Under the pieces are notes generated by a model. It did no database searches, was not told the origin of the DNA, and saw only the letters and a list, made by a program, of their open reading frames with translations. Made by a program: the position numbers and the translations under genes. A DNA stretch of 64,000 bases. Source: JAPORK01 sp026710285 (lineage in GTDB: Bacteria; Pseudomonadota; Gammaproteobacteria; Pseudomonadales; Endozoicomonadaceae). Positions 56,702-64,000 of this stretch are shown one piece after another (position 1 is the first letter of the stretch; every line of letters begins with the position of its first letter). The stretch covers positions 5,146,001-5,210,000 of the forward strand of contig OZ241746.1 in assembly GCA_965201045.1 (NCBI GenBank). Direction: 5' to 3'.

Positions 56702-57177
56702 ACTATTCCCTGCTGATGCTTTTATTGCGTTCAGTACAAAATTGCTAAATAATCCGCAACAGTTTTAAAATTAATAGCTTATTGTAACCCTGGTTCAGAA
56801 TTTTTTGGCACAAAATGCTATATTTTATATTATTATTTTCAAAAATATGCAGTCATTCCTGCGAAAGCAAGAAACCAGAAAAAATTTCCAAATTTTTTCA
56901 CATCCAACCAAATAGAGTTAATCAATTAATTGCAATCAGAGGGGTGTCCATAGTATGTATAAGGGTATGCAATCTGCCAATGACGTAGTTTTTCAGAGTT
57001 ATCTGTCTGTTAAGAAAAATTTTTATTAAACCAAAAACTCTGGGACGGAGTTTTATTGAAATCATCCAGGAGATATTATCTGAATCTGTTTGTACCTGTT
57101 TATCCGCTTGTCTGAATAACATTAATTTTGCCTGAAGTATTTGTGCATGACAGGTACGCAGTAGGAATATCCGCAAT
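56702..57177. other. Intergenic region, nothing recognised
   Basis: About 475 bp between the NadD-like gene and the HopA1-like gene. A short relic of the REP-like block (CAGTCATTCCTGCGAAAGCA, near 56850) is the only recognisable item. An 84-codon minus-strand frame at 56922-57176 has no features and lacks a ribosome-binding site. Confidence 0.4.
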
Positions 57178-58143
57178 TTATTCTGTAGCTTTTACGCACA
57201 ATGCGGGATTGTCTGTTTTAAGACCAAAGCGTTGATAAGCATCTTCAAGAGCAGATGCTAAAGAAGAAAATATCCCTTTACAATATTTCTCTAATGCAAA
57301 AACAATAATTTCAGCTCTGTGCATTCCATAACTGCTCGTGGCGCCATTAGGCGTTTCAGCATAACCCGTGCTACGACTAATTCGCTGCATACCACAGGGT
57401 ATATCTGGTGCAGAAAATTTATCAATACGTTCAACAAACAGTGTAGTAACAGCTTGTATTTTCTCACTATTTAATTCTGATGAGTTAAGATAAATAATGG
57501 CGGTATCGGTTGAATAACCTATAAGCTCTGGTCCATATATTTTGCACCCTCTGACAATTGAATGCAGCGGGTGTTTGGTATCTGATATTTCTGCTAACAA
57601 CGCTAAGAGAGGTAGGTATCCCTGATCATTTACAGTGATAGAAAATCTGGCCTGAAATGGTTGTGCAGTTGTTGAAAATCTACCTTTAGGGGTTAGAAAC
57701 CACGGTCCCTGAAGAATATCAAGGTCCAGCTTTTCTGCCTCAGTTGGAGGGTAATATTTGCCATTTTTCTTTAAACTGATGCGAACAGTTGATTCATTTT
57801 TACAGGCAAATTCTTTAAGTTGATCGAAGAGCTCATATTGACGGAACCTGTCAGGTTGAGGTGCCCGTTGACCCAGTTCTTCATCGTAGATAATATATGC
57901 CAGTCTCATTCTGTTTTCAGGGTTTTCTCTGTTAAAAAAAGCTGCACCATATCTGTTATTAATCTTTTCAGCCCATCTTAAAAGCTGCTGAAATTCTAAA
58001 CCCGCTGTACTGACTGCACGGGAAGTTATATCTGTACCTTTAACCTGACCCGGATCTTTGTTTTGTTGTGTTGTCTCTGTTTTTGAAAGCTCTTCGCTGG
58101 CAGCGAAATATGGCATTTGAGATTGTGGGTTTATTGGTTTCAT
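57178..58143 (-). CDS. HopA1-family type III effector-like protein
   Basis: A 321-residue protein without a signal sequence. The first 40 residues are polar, rich in S, T, Q and N, as in type III secreted proteins. The C-terminal half resembles the HopA1 family: a segment with FQARFSITVNDQGYLPLLAL, then YSTDTAIIYLNSSELN, and the diagnostic stretch near residues 263-290 with STGYAETPNGATSSYGMHRA, which follows the family's GxxxAExP...SxGxHR pattern. HopA1-type proteins are plant-pathogen effectors, and related folds act as phosphothreonine or RiPP lyases. The host target is unknown. It lies between a NAD-related operon and a response regulator on the same strand; it could be regulated by the latter, but a 158-bp gap separates them. 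Confidence 0.65.
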   Translation of the reverse strand: MKPINPQSQMPYFAASEELSKTETTQQNKDPGQVKGTDITSRAVSTAGLEFQQLLRWAEKINNRYGAAFFNRENPENRMRLAYIIYDEELGQRAPQPDRFRQYELFDQLKEFACKNESTVRISLKKNGKYYPPTEAEKLDLDILQGPWFLTPKGRFSTTAQPFQARFSITVNDQGYLPLLALLAEISDTKHPLHSIVRGCKIYGPELIGYSTDTAIIYLNSSELNSEKIQAVTTLFVERIDKFSAPDIPCGMQRISRSTGYAETPNGATSSYGMHRAEIIVFALEKYCKGIFSSLASALEDAYQRFGLKTDNPALCVKATE

Positions 58144-58301
58144 AAAAATTCCTCAGTTCATCAGATTCTATCTTGGCGACATCATACTAAGCTTGGTTCA
58201 GGATTATAAGTGCAGCCTTTGGCTGCCACTGGTCAGACATTACCATGCCGGGCATTATTACTAGATTCTACATCTATACCCTATCTGCAAGCTTTATCGA
58301 T

Positions 58302-59051
58302 TCAATGCAGGGTATTATTTCCTGGCGGATGACTGTTTTGAGTTTGAGTTAATGGCATTTTCTGTAGATTACCTGCATCTTGCGGATTAAAAAAAGCGGT
58401 TTCCTCATCACTTATTTCCAGTGTTTTCAAAGCGATAACAGCCTGAGTCCGGTTTCGTACTCCCAGTTTCTTAAATAAAGTGGTTAAATGTGCTTTTACT
58501 GTGGCTTCTGTAATGGCTAATTCGTGAGCTATTTGTTTGTTCAACAGACCTTCACCGACCATGCTAAGAATACGAAATTGCTGCGGTGTCAGAGAGGCAA
58601 TCCCTGAGGCTGTTTGACCGCTTTTTGCTGACTGATCTTTTTTCTGATCAATTTGGACGATTCCTTCTGGAAACCACTGACCACCAGAGAGTGCAGTGGT
58701 TAATGCTTTTATTAGTAGTTCAGTGCGGACTGATTTAGGAATATAAGCGATGGCACCTGCTTGCATAGCTTGCAAAATAATTTCTTTGTCTTCATAGCCG
58801 GAAATAACCACAACAGGGCAGTTAGGGTAATAGCCGCGAATAAAATGCAGTCCGGAAAACCCGTGTGCACCTGGCATATTAAGATCGAGAATAACGATAT
58901 CTGGCTTGACCTTTTTTTCCATGATGCGCTGTAGCAAATCGATTGAATCAGCTTCAGTGAAAATAAAGTCTTGTGAAATATTTTTAAGCGCCATCTTAAG
59001 CGCTACACGGAAAAGAGGGTGGTCTTCAGCAATTAGAATATTTTTTTTCAT
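58302..59051 (-). CDS. NarL/LuxR-family response regulator
   Basis: A 249-residue two-component response regulator. The receiver domain has the acidic pair in ILIAEDHPLF, the phosphorylated Asp56 in VILDLNMPG, and the conserved Lys106 in YIPKS. A LuxR-type helix-turn-helix (residues about 154-205) follows: LTPQQFRILSMVGEGLLNKQ, then EATVKAHLTTLFKKLG. It resembles the AgmR/ErdR type in layout. No sensor kinase is adjacent. It sits 76 bp downstream of the kinase pair on the same strand and 158 bp upstream of the HopA1-like gene, so it could share a transcript with either. Confidence 0.9.
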   Translation of the reverse strand: MKKNILIAEDHPLFRVALKMALKNISQDFIFTEADSIDLLQRIMEKKVKPDIVILDLNMPGAHGFSGLHFIRGYYPNCPVVVISGYEDKEIILQAMQAGAIAYIPKSVRTELLIKALTTALSGGQWFPEGIVQIDQKKDQSAKSGQTASGIASLTPQQFRILSMVGEGLLNKQIAHELAITEATVKAHLTTLFKKLGVRNRTQAVIALKTLEISDEETAFFNPQDAGNLQKMPLTQTQNSHPPGNNTLH

Positions 59052-59127
59052 GAGTAACCCATTAGATTATTTTTATGGTTAATTTAATAGTAAATGATCT
59101 AAAAAGGTACTGTCAAAATATCCGAAT

Positions 59128-60540
59128 TTATGTTGAATGAAACAGTGCGGCTACATCCTGATTGTGTTGCCAGTTTTTCATAAAGCGTTCACAGTCTTTT
59201 TCCCATAATGGATTATATTGTTTAATTGTTTTACATGAGTGAAGACTGTCAAGATCGATAAGAAAGACTTTTTTCTGTAAGACCAGAAAGTTAGTTGCCT
59301 TCAGATCTCGGTGAGCAATCCAACTCCGTTCCAGAGAAGAGAGTATATCTTTAATCTGATCAACAACCTGCCCGCAACCGTCAAACCAGTTGCTCTTTTC
59401 TTTAAAATATTCTGTTAGCTGAATGCCCGGAATGTATTCCAGAATAAGATAACTGCATTTTACCAATGGTCCCCATCGCTGTTCCAGCAGTGCTAGTGGT
59501 TCGGGTGTATTAATATCCAGCATTTTTAGCAAAAAAGCACCTTGCCATGCAGTACGTGCACGACTTTTTTGTAACATCTTTATCTGTCGGAAGCGTTTGT
59601 TACTTTTATAGCGTTTGATAATAAATGACCGGTTATTTATATGTATTAAAGCTACCGTATTTGTACGACCCTGTTTGATTAACTGTCCTGCTGAGATAGC
59701 CTTGTCCGGATCAGATAACAGGGTCTGTAATTCGGGGCTGTCAAAGGCTCGCTGAACAACTTCAAAGCGATTATGCTGTTTTTTTGCAATAAAATCACTG
59801 CAGGATCGTAAGGTTTTTTCAAGATAGCGTTCACGCCATTTGCGTTTTTTGTGGATTTTTAGGATCAGTTGCTGCAACGATATACCCGCATATTCAGGTA
59901 TATAATGCGTCAGAGCAAGATACATTTTATGCACAAACTTTTCATAGCGGGGCGCAAGAACAGAGATAAAAAGGGCAAAATTATCCAGTGCTTTTTTTCT
60001 GGATATTTTTTTATCTGTTGATAACCGCCTGCTAACAATGATACCTCCACCATCAATTAAACACAGATGCTGATCACAAACCAACAGGTTATCTGTGTGA
60101 ATATCAACAGGTATGGCACCACTCATGTATAACTGACCAAGCATGCGAACAACCCGATACAACCAGATCAAACGTTGATTATCAGAGAGGTTTTGTGCCC
60201 AAAGCTGACTAAAGTTAGCAGAAGCATTAATAAACCGGGTAACAACAACATGTATCTTGTGATTTTTTTGGTTTTGGTAAATAGCTTTACCATGAAAAAA
60301 CAGTTCTGCTGTTGCTATTCCGGAACGTATAAGGGCTTTAGTGCCACGTAATTCACGCAAATAGTGCCTTCGTGCCCATTTACCGATAAAACATTTAACA
60401 ATCACTGGTTCATCTTCACAAGCAGCTTTAAATACAATACGCTTTCCGGGTAAATGTCTTAAAATCTTGTGGCATATTAACGAGCCTGACGGGCATGATA
60501 GTACGACAGGCGTTTTTTTTCCTGCAATGGAAAAAGTCAA
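59128..60540 (-). CDS. Tandem LPS-kinase-like protein (PA5006 type)
   Basis: A 470-residue protein with two kinase-like domains. The first has VIVKCF (ATP Lys), VDIHTDNLLV at the catalytic loop and LIDGGG. The second has SFIIKRYKSNK, HRDLKATNFLV and FLIDLDSL. The length and tandem arrangement match PA5006 of the Pseudomonas LPS-core cluster. These kinases phosphorylate core sugars of LPS on the cytosolic side. The start is a TTG at 60540: AGGGGG lies 5-6 nt before it, and it overlaps the upstream gene's TGA (TTGA), a clear sign of translational coupling. The first domain may be a degenerate regulatory partner, because its catalytic-loop residues differ from HxD. Confidence 0.85.
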   Translation of the reverse strand: MTFSIAGKKTPVVLSCPSGSLICHKILRHLPGKRIVFKAACEDEPVIVKCFIGKWARRHYLRELRGTKALIRSGIATAELFFHGKAIYQNQKNHKIHVVVTRFINASANFSQLWAQNLSDNQRLIWLYRVVRMLGQLYMSGAIPVDIHTDNLLVCDQHLCLIDGGGIIVSRRLSTDKKISRKKALDNFALFISVLAPRYEKFVHKMYLALTHYIPEYAGISLQQLILKIHKKRKWRERYLEKTLRSCSDFIAKKQHNRFEVVQRAFDSPELQTLLSDPDKAISAGQLIKQGRTNTVALIHINNRSFIIKRYKSNKRFRQIKMLQKSRARTAWQGAFLLKMLDINTPEPLALLEQRWGPLVKCSYLILEYIPGIQLTEYFKEKSNWFDGCGQVVDQIKDILSSLERSWIAHRDLKATNFLVLQKKVFLIDLDSLHSCKTIKQYNPLWEKDCERFMKNWQHNQDVAALFHST

Positions 60541-61295
60541 TTTTTCCCCCTAAAGTAATGTATAATTTGCTGAATCATCCGTTTGTCTTTATTGCTGAGT
60601 CGGTCTGTTTGCCGGTATTGTTTATAAAATCGCATACGCATTGTATTTGACAGGCATTGCTTACCGACTTTATCCAGACAAGCCAAATCTTTTACAAGTC
60701 GTTTTGACAAAAGTGGCCACGACCATTTCATTCCTAAAGGGCAATCAATCAAATAAACCTGTGGATTTATCAGATCGCTGGTTACCAAAATATTACGCCA
60801 TTTAAGATCATTGTGAGCAAAGCGGTTAAGATGCATTATCCGGGTTATTTTTGCAAGCTGAGCAATGATTTTTAAAAGCCAGTGATGATTTTGCAACAAA
60901 TTATGCTTTGTGGCAAATAAATCACTCAGTGTGTATACATTTTTAAGCCCTTCAGTGATTAGTGCACCCCGAAAAGAGCATCCAAGGCAGTAAGTTTCTC
61001 CATAAGCAATGATATTGGCGGTAGGAATGTTTATTTTTTTAAAAAACAGTAGATTTTTCCATTCTCCACGAATACGGCTAAAACCTAACCAGCTGCGTAA
61101 ACCACGCACCCGAAAATAGCATTTAACAAAGACGATCATATTATCAATTTTTGCTTTTCTCACCTGGCTTTCAGAGTCTGCAGTAATTACTTCTCCGCCA
61201 GTGAAGCTCAATGCCTGCTCTAATGAAGCAAATTGTTTGCCTGCTGCTGTCGATTGATAATCAGCAGTTACAGTCCATTTCGTTTTAATAAACAT
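60537..61295 (-). CDS. LPS-core kinase-like protein (InaA/WapQ type)
   Basis: A 252-residue protein of the lipopolysaccharide kinase family. ATP-binding Lys in IVFVKCYF, then FSRIRGEWKNLLFF with the conserved Glu, the catalytic loop HNDLKWRNILV near residue 163, and the metal-binding VYLIDCPLG. Then comes the typical VKDLACLDK. Similar in size to WapQ (about 268 residues). It lies directly before the tandem kinase gene with an overlapping stop/start, as in the Pseudomonas order wapQ-PA5006. The remaining core-kinase genes (waaP, wapP) are not in the window. Confidence 0.85.
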   Translation of the reverse strand: MFIKTKWTVTADYQSTAAGKQFASLEQALSFTGGEVITADSESQVRKAKIDNMIVFVKCYFRVRGLRSWLGFSRIRGEWKNLLFFKKINIPTANIIAYGETYCLGCSFRGALITEGLKNVYTLSDLFATKHNLLQNHHWLLKIIAQLAKITRIMHLNRFAHNDLKWRNILVTSDLINPQVYLIDCPLGMKWSWPLLSKRLVKDLACLDKVGKQCLSNTMRMRFYKQYRQTDRLSNKDKRMIQQIIHYFRGKN

Positions 61296-61727
61296 ATTAA
61301 ATTTTTGCGCTTATGTTTTACAGGTCGCCCTGAGAAAGCATAACGCTCCGGACAACTTTTAAAAATTTTAACAAGATTTTTATTGTTAACAGCTGCAAAT
61401 CGAGATTTTTTAAAAAATGTACAAATTGTTGAAAAACATAAAAATCATAACAATAGTAAATGAGTTGTGCTGTGGTGTAAAGTCAGTTGCGGATATAGCA
61501 GCTCATGCCTGATCACCGTTAACTGTTTTTCAGCAGGTATTTGTCAGATAAACTTTCCGTCAGACATTTTTACCATTATTTATTGGCTATGTGAGCAGGT
61601 ATTGCTACAACATACCTTCCCTCTAAGAAGTGCATTTATTGTTGTAATGTTCTATCCGTTTGTCCAGATCAGTTTGTAATTCTTCAGTTGAAGTATGCAG
61701 CGTACACGAAATAATTTGTATAATCCT

Positions 61728-61780
61728 GCCTTCGATTCCGCTCAGCCAACGGACCTCGTAGCCTGAGCGGAGTCGAAGGC
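61728..61780. repeat. REP-type palindrome, diverged copy
   Basis: GCCTTCGATTCCGCTCAGCC (61728-61747) and GCCTGAGCGGAGTCGAAGGC (61761-61780) are inverted repeats with two mismatches and a 13-nt loop. The core CTTCGA..GCTCAG is shared with the palindromes at 14368 and 42774. Confidence 0.75.
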
Positions 61781-61887
61781 GAATCGCCATGCAAAACCAC
61801 AAACTCTCCTGAATTTGTCTACGTCATTTTGTGCATGTTCTATAAAGTTTTTCCTTCACTCCGGATTAGATTCTGTCTGATGGGTAT

Positions 61888-61930
61888 TATTTTGTTGACT
61901 TTTGTAATTTCACTATGTTAATTTTTTTAT
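61888..61930 (+). promoter_or_regulatory. Conserved upstream block of the small paired genes (possible promoter)
   Basis: TTTTGTTGACTTTTGTAATT with a following TATGTTAATTTTTTTATAT is repeated before the second gene at 63017 as TTTTGTTGACTTTAATCATT and TATGTTAACTTTTTTATAT. TTGACT with a 17-nt spacer and TTAATT or TTAACT could be -35 and -10 boxes, but the -10 match is weak. The block lies about 530-590 nt before each start codon, so a long leader would be implied. Confidence 0.35.
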
Positions 61931-62423
61931 ATAGCCACTATAAATTTAACCACGAACTGATTGCTCGGTCATTATAATAAAAACGTCAAATGTTGCTTTA
62001 TAATACAGCTATAAAAAATGTGAGTACATTAAGTAGACTGTTTTGTTATAGAAGTATCTGTAATAAAAAGTAGCTAAAATTATTACAGATGGTTGTACAG
62101 AGCAAAAATATCATAAAACATAAATACTGTTATTGTATTAACTCTGTTTGTAATGCAACATTGTAGATTGTATCGCTATTTTTGGTTGAAGTAATATAAA
62201 TATCATACTGAATAAATAATTAAATTTTACAGTATCACTTGCCGTATGTTTTTTTATTTTAATCAAAATATTCTTTCATAAGGGTTGTGTTGTATATTAT
62301 ATCAGGATATTAAATGCTTTTAATAAAGAAATATCTTGTATAATAAAACCCTTTCCTTTTATTGCTATCAGGACCTTCTTTGCTCACAGGATATTGAGCA
62401 TTAAAAAATCAGGAGATCATATA

Positions 62424-62855
62424 ATGAAAATTGACAATTCTAATACTATTTCTTTTTCTGCTGTTAACAACACTGACTTTCTGTTAAAAAACTATTCTCT
62501 GGGATCAGGTGCAACTCCAATAAAGAATAAAGTGATGGCAGGTCTTGAAGATAAGATTAGTGGATTTTTGTTTATCATGTTAATCCTTAATCTTATGTTA
62601 AAAATTGCCAATAATATGTTAGTAGATATTGCAGAAACAATTAAAAACAAAGAAAAATTTTTAAAAAAAATTCAGAGCTTATCTAAGGCAGCAACGGGGA
62701 TAAAGCCAGCATTAAACTACATAGAGCAAATGCGTACACAAGAGGTAAAGTTAGCTAAGGTCGGGCAAATAAATTATCAGACAGTAGCTAAATTACTTGC
62801 TGCTGTTACCGCTTTATTGAGATCAGCAATCAGTAACATACTCAAAAACTATTAG
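62424..62855 (+). CDS. Small unknown protein of the MKI(D/N)NSN pair, copy 1
   Basis: A 143-residue protein. The frame opens at 62394, but AGGAG at 62411-62415 sits 8 nt before the ATG at 62424, so the product starts MKIDNSNTISFSAVNN. The Ser/Asn/Thr-rich first 20 residues are followed by a hydrophobic helix (KISGFLFIMLILNLMLKIAN), a basic segment, and a C-terminal helix (QTVAKLLAAVTALLRSAISN). No family recognised. The polar N-terminus and single hydrophobic helix recall type III secretion substrates or translocator components, but this is only a resemblance in composition. A related gene starts 1187 bp downstream with similar upstream DNA. Confidence 0.7.
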   Translation: MKIDNSNTISFSAVNNTDFLLKNYSLGSGATPIKNKVMAGLEDKISGFLFIMLILNLMLKIANNMLVDIAETIKNKEKFLKKIQSLSKAATGIKPALNYIEQMRTQEVKLAKVGQINYQTVAKLLAAVTALLRSAISNILKNY

Positions 62856-63610
62856 GGGTCTGTTGCTTACCCGTTGTATGAATCTGTTTGCTTTATTAAC
62901 ACTGCTGTAACAACAAAATATTTTCTGTTTATTAAAATTCTAAACCAGAATAGAAAGGTTTAATTTTTACAGTATGATGCTGTAATAAGTGAATTATTTT
63001 TAATCGACAGTAAATATTTTGTTGACTTTAATCATTTCGCTATGTTAACTTTTTTATATGCGTTGTTATAAATATAATTATCAGGTCATTAACAAAACAA
63101 TGCATACTTTTTAAAACGGCATATGTTGTTTTATTGTAAGCTATAAGCAAGTCATGACCATTATATTTATCATAAGAGTAGCTGCAAAAAAATAACCGAT
63201 AAAATTAATATACTACAGATGGTTGAATACAACCACACACTATTTATAAACAATAAATATTCTTTTTCACCTTGATTTATTTTCTGTATAAAAATAGTAA
63301 ATTTTATCGATATAACAGATCAAAGTAATAATAAATATTCGGTTTTCTGAGTCAGTTACTGAATTTAAGGCATTATCGACAATGCATCTCTTTTATTTAA
63401 CAAATTACAATGGCTGTAATTCTGTAGACGTGTATCTAATCTATGTAGCGTCTCTGATAATGAAAGTAAGTTATAAATTTTTATTGTTAAATATTACTTA
63501 ATAATTAATTGTCGTTTAAAATAAAAGGTCTTTTTCCGTTATTATTTTTTCTACCAAGGTCGTTTTTTACTTCTAAAAAACTGAGAATTAAAAAATCAGA
63601 GGATTATCTA
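62856..63610. other. 755-bp spacer between the paired small genes
   Basis: No gene seen. It repeats, with divergence, the region before copy 1: TTTTGTTGACTTTAATCATT and TATGTTAACTTTTTTATAT at 63017-63060, and a CTACAGATGGTTGAATACA segment near 63217. The duplicated unit is therefore leader plus gene. Confidence 0.55.
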
Positions 63611-64000
63611 ATGAAAATTAACAATAGTAATACTTCTTCTTTGTCTGCTCTTTATAATACCAATCGGTTATTAAAAAATAAGTTAGCATTGACACCTGAT
63701 CCACTGTATCATTACGATGCAGCTTTTACAATTAGTGATCAGAAAGTTAGTGGAATGATATATGTCATGTTTGTTATGCACTCAATGCTTATGTATACCG
63801 GGAATTTATTGAAAGAGATTACAGATACAATAAATGCCAGATTGCGTACTATTGCGGGGTCGAAAAATCAAGCAAATCGTGTTGCTTTAATGCGCAGCAG
63901 AGAGGTAGAGGCAGCAAGAGTTGTAAATGTTCATTATCAATTGATAGGTCAGTTACTTGCCAGTACTACGGCTTTATATAAAAAAGCAGTACATCACACA
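63611..64000 (+). CDS. Small unknown protein of the MKI(D/N)NSN pair, copy 2 (cut by window end)
   Basis: An open frame from the ATG at 63611 to the window end (130 codons without a stop), with AGAGGA about 8 nt upstream. It starts MKINNSNTSSLSALYNTN. KVSGMIYVMFVMHSMLMYTG, then LLKEITDTINAR, aligns with the hydrophobic helix of copy 1. MRSREVEAARVVNVHYQLIG and LLASTTALYKKA align with its C-terminal half. The C-terminus is outside the window. Identity is moderate, so the duplication is old. Function unknown. Confidence 0.75.
   Translation, partial: MKINNSNTSSLSALYNTNRLLKNKLALTPDPLYHYDAAFTISDQKVSGMIYVMFVMHSMLMYTGNLLKEITDTINARLRTIAGSKNQANRVALMRSREVEAARVVNVHYQLIGQLLASTTALYKKAVHHT

Larger units (their letters stand above)
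61296..62423. other. 1.1-kb gene-free region with a REP palindrome and a duplicated upstream block
   Basis: Divergent region between the LPS-kinase genes and the small right-edge gene. A REP palindrome lies at 61728-61780. From about 61888 onward (TTTTGTTGACTTTTGTAAT, CACTATGTTAATTTTTTTAT) the sequence is related to 63010 onward, before the second small gene, including ACAGATGGTTG near 62084 and 63217. No gene of convincing length is seen here; the 70-codon frame at 61467 is featureless. Confidence 0.55.

Noticed and set aside
56922..57176. 84-codon minus-strand frame
   Set aside because: No ribosome-binding site, no features and no family resemblance.
59128..61295. Kinase pair as part of a RiPP pathway with the HopA1-like gene
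   Set aside because: Kinase lengths, motifs and overlapping order match LPS-core kinases (WapQ/PA5006); no precursor peptide was seen.

Overview
This AT-rich window looks like the chromosome of a host-associated or intracellular gammaproteobacterium. The housekeeping genes are gammaproteobacterial: prfC, mreB, xseA, hisC, grxD, lpxH, ppiB, a MarC protein and a Lon-like protease. Two LPS-core kinase genes have the length and order of the Pseudomonas wapQ/PA5006 pair, so the Pseudomonadales/Oceanospirillales side is my best guess (Endozoicomonadaceae-like is possible but not proven). Eukaryote-like and secreted proteins, gene-family expansions and dead insertion sequences fill the space between the housekeeping genes. 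This is the usual look of a symbiont or pathogen accessory region.

Layout. 0.15-5.6 kb: a giant Sec-exported RHS protein, then an IS1 remnant. 6.1-14.2 kb: five tandem ankyrin-repeat genes with a 1.7 kb period, the first frameshifted. 14.2-15.4 kb: a 239 bp MITE-like element and decayed sequence. 15.4-20.5 kb: a Lon-like protease, grxD and manA. 20.8-28.4 kb: a second RHS gene convergent with a sixth ankyrin gene. 28.5-29.8 kb: lpxH and ppiB. 30.7-42.3 kb: six paralogous exported proteins of unknown function, with a MarC gene between the first two. 42.5-46.2 kb: a segment between 93 bp direct repeats that holds an F-box/WD40 gene, a tnpB-only IS and an ISAs1 remnant. 46.3-50.7 kb: prfC, mreB and xseA. 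50.5-54.2 kb: a 1.8 kb tandem duplication carrying two basic-tailed unknown proteins and copies of the xseA 3' end. 54.3-61.3 kb (minus strand): a NadD-like gene, nudF and hisC, then a HopA1-like effector, a LuxR-type response regulator and two LPS-kinase-like genes. 62.4-64 kb: two paralogous small proteins, the second running off the window.

The most interesting signal is a possible set of host ubiquitin-ligase adaptors. All six ankyrin proteins end in a conserved segment that fits the eukaryotic SOCS box (a BC-box-like LxxxAxxxIR, then a Cul-box-like LPxHLxxYL about 15 residues later), an ASB-like architecture. The protein at 42.9-44.5 kb is an F-box followed by WD40 repeats, as in FBXW substrate receptors. 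One region would then encode mimics of both SCF-type and ElonginBC/Cullin-type adaptors. The F-box call rests on a clear motif. The SOCS-box call is my inference from motif spacing and conservation and needs a profile or structure test.

The ankyrin, RHS and six-paralog proteins have N-terminal hydrophobic signal sequences. The F-box, basic-tailed, HopA1-like and small right-edge proteins do not, so at least two export routes are implied. No secretion apparatus, tRNA, rRNA or CRISPR array was seen in the window.
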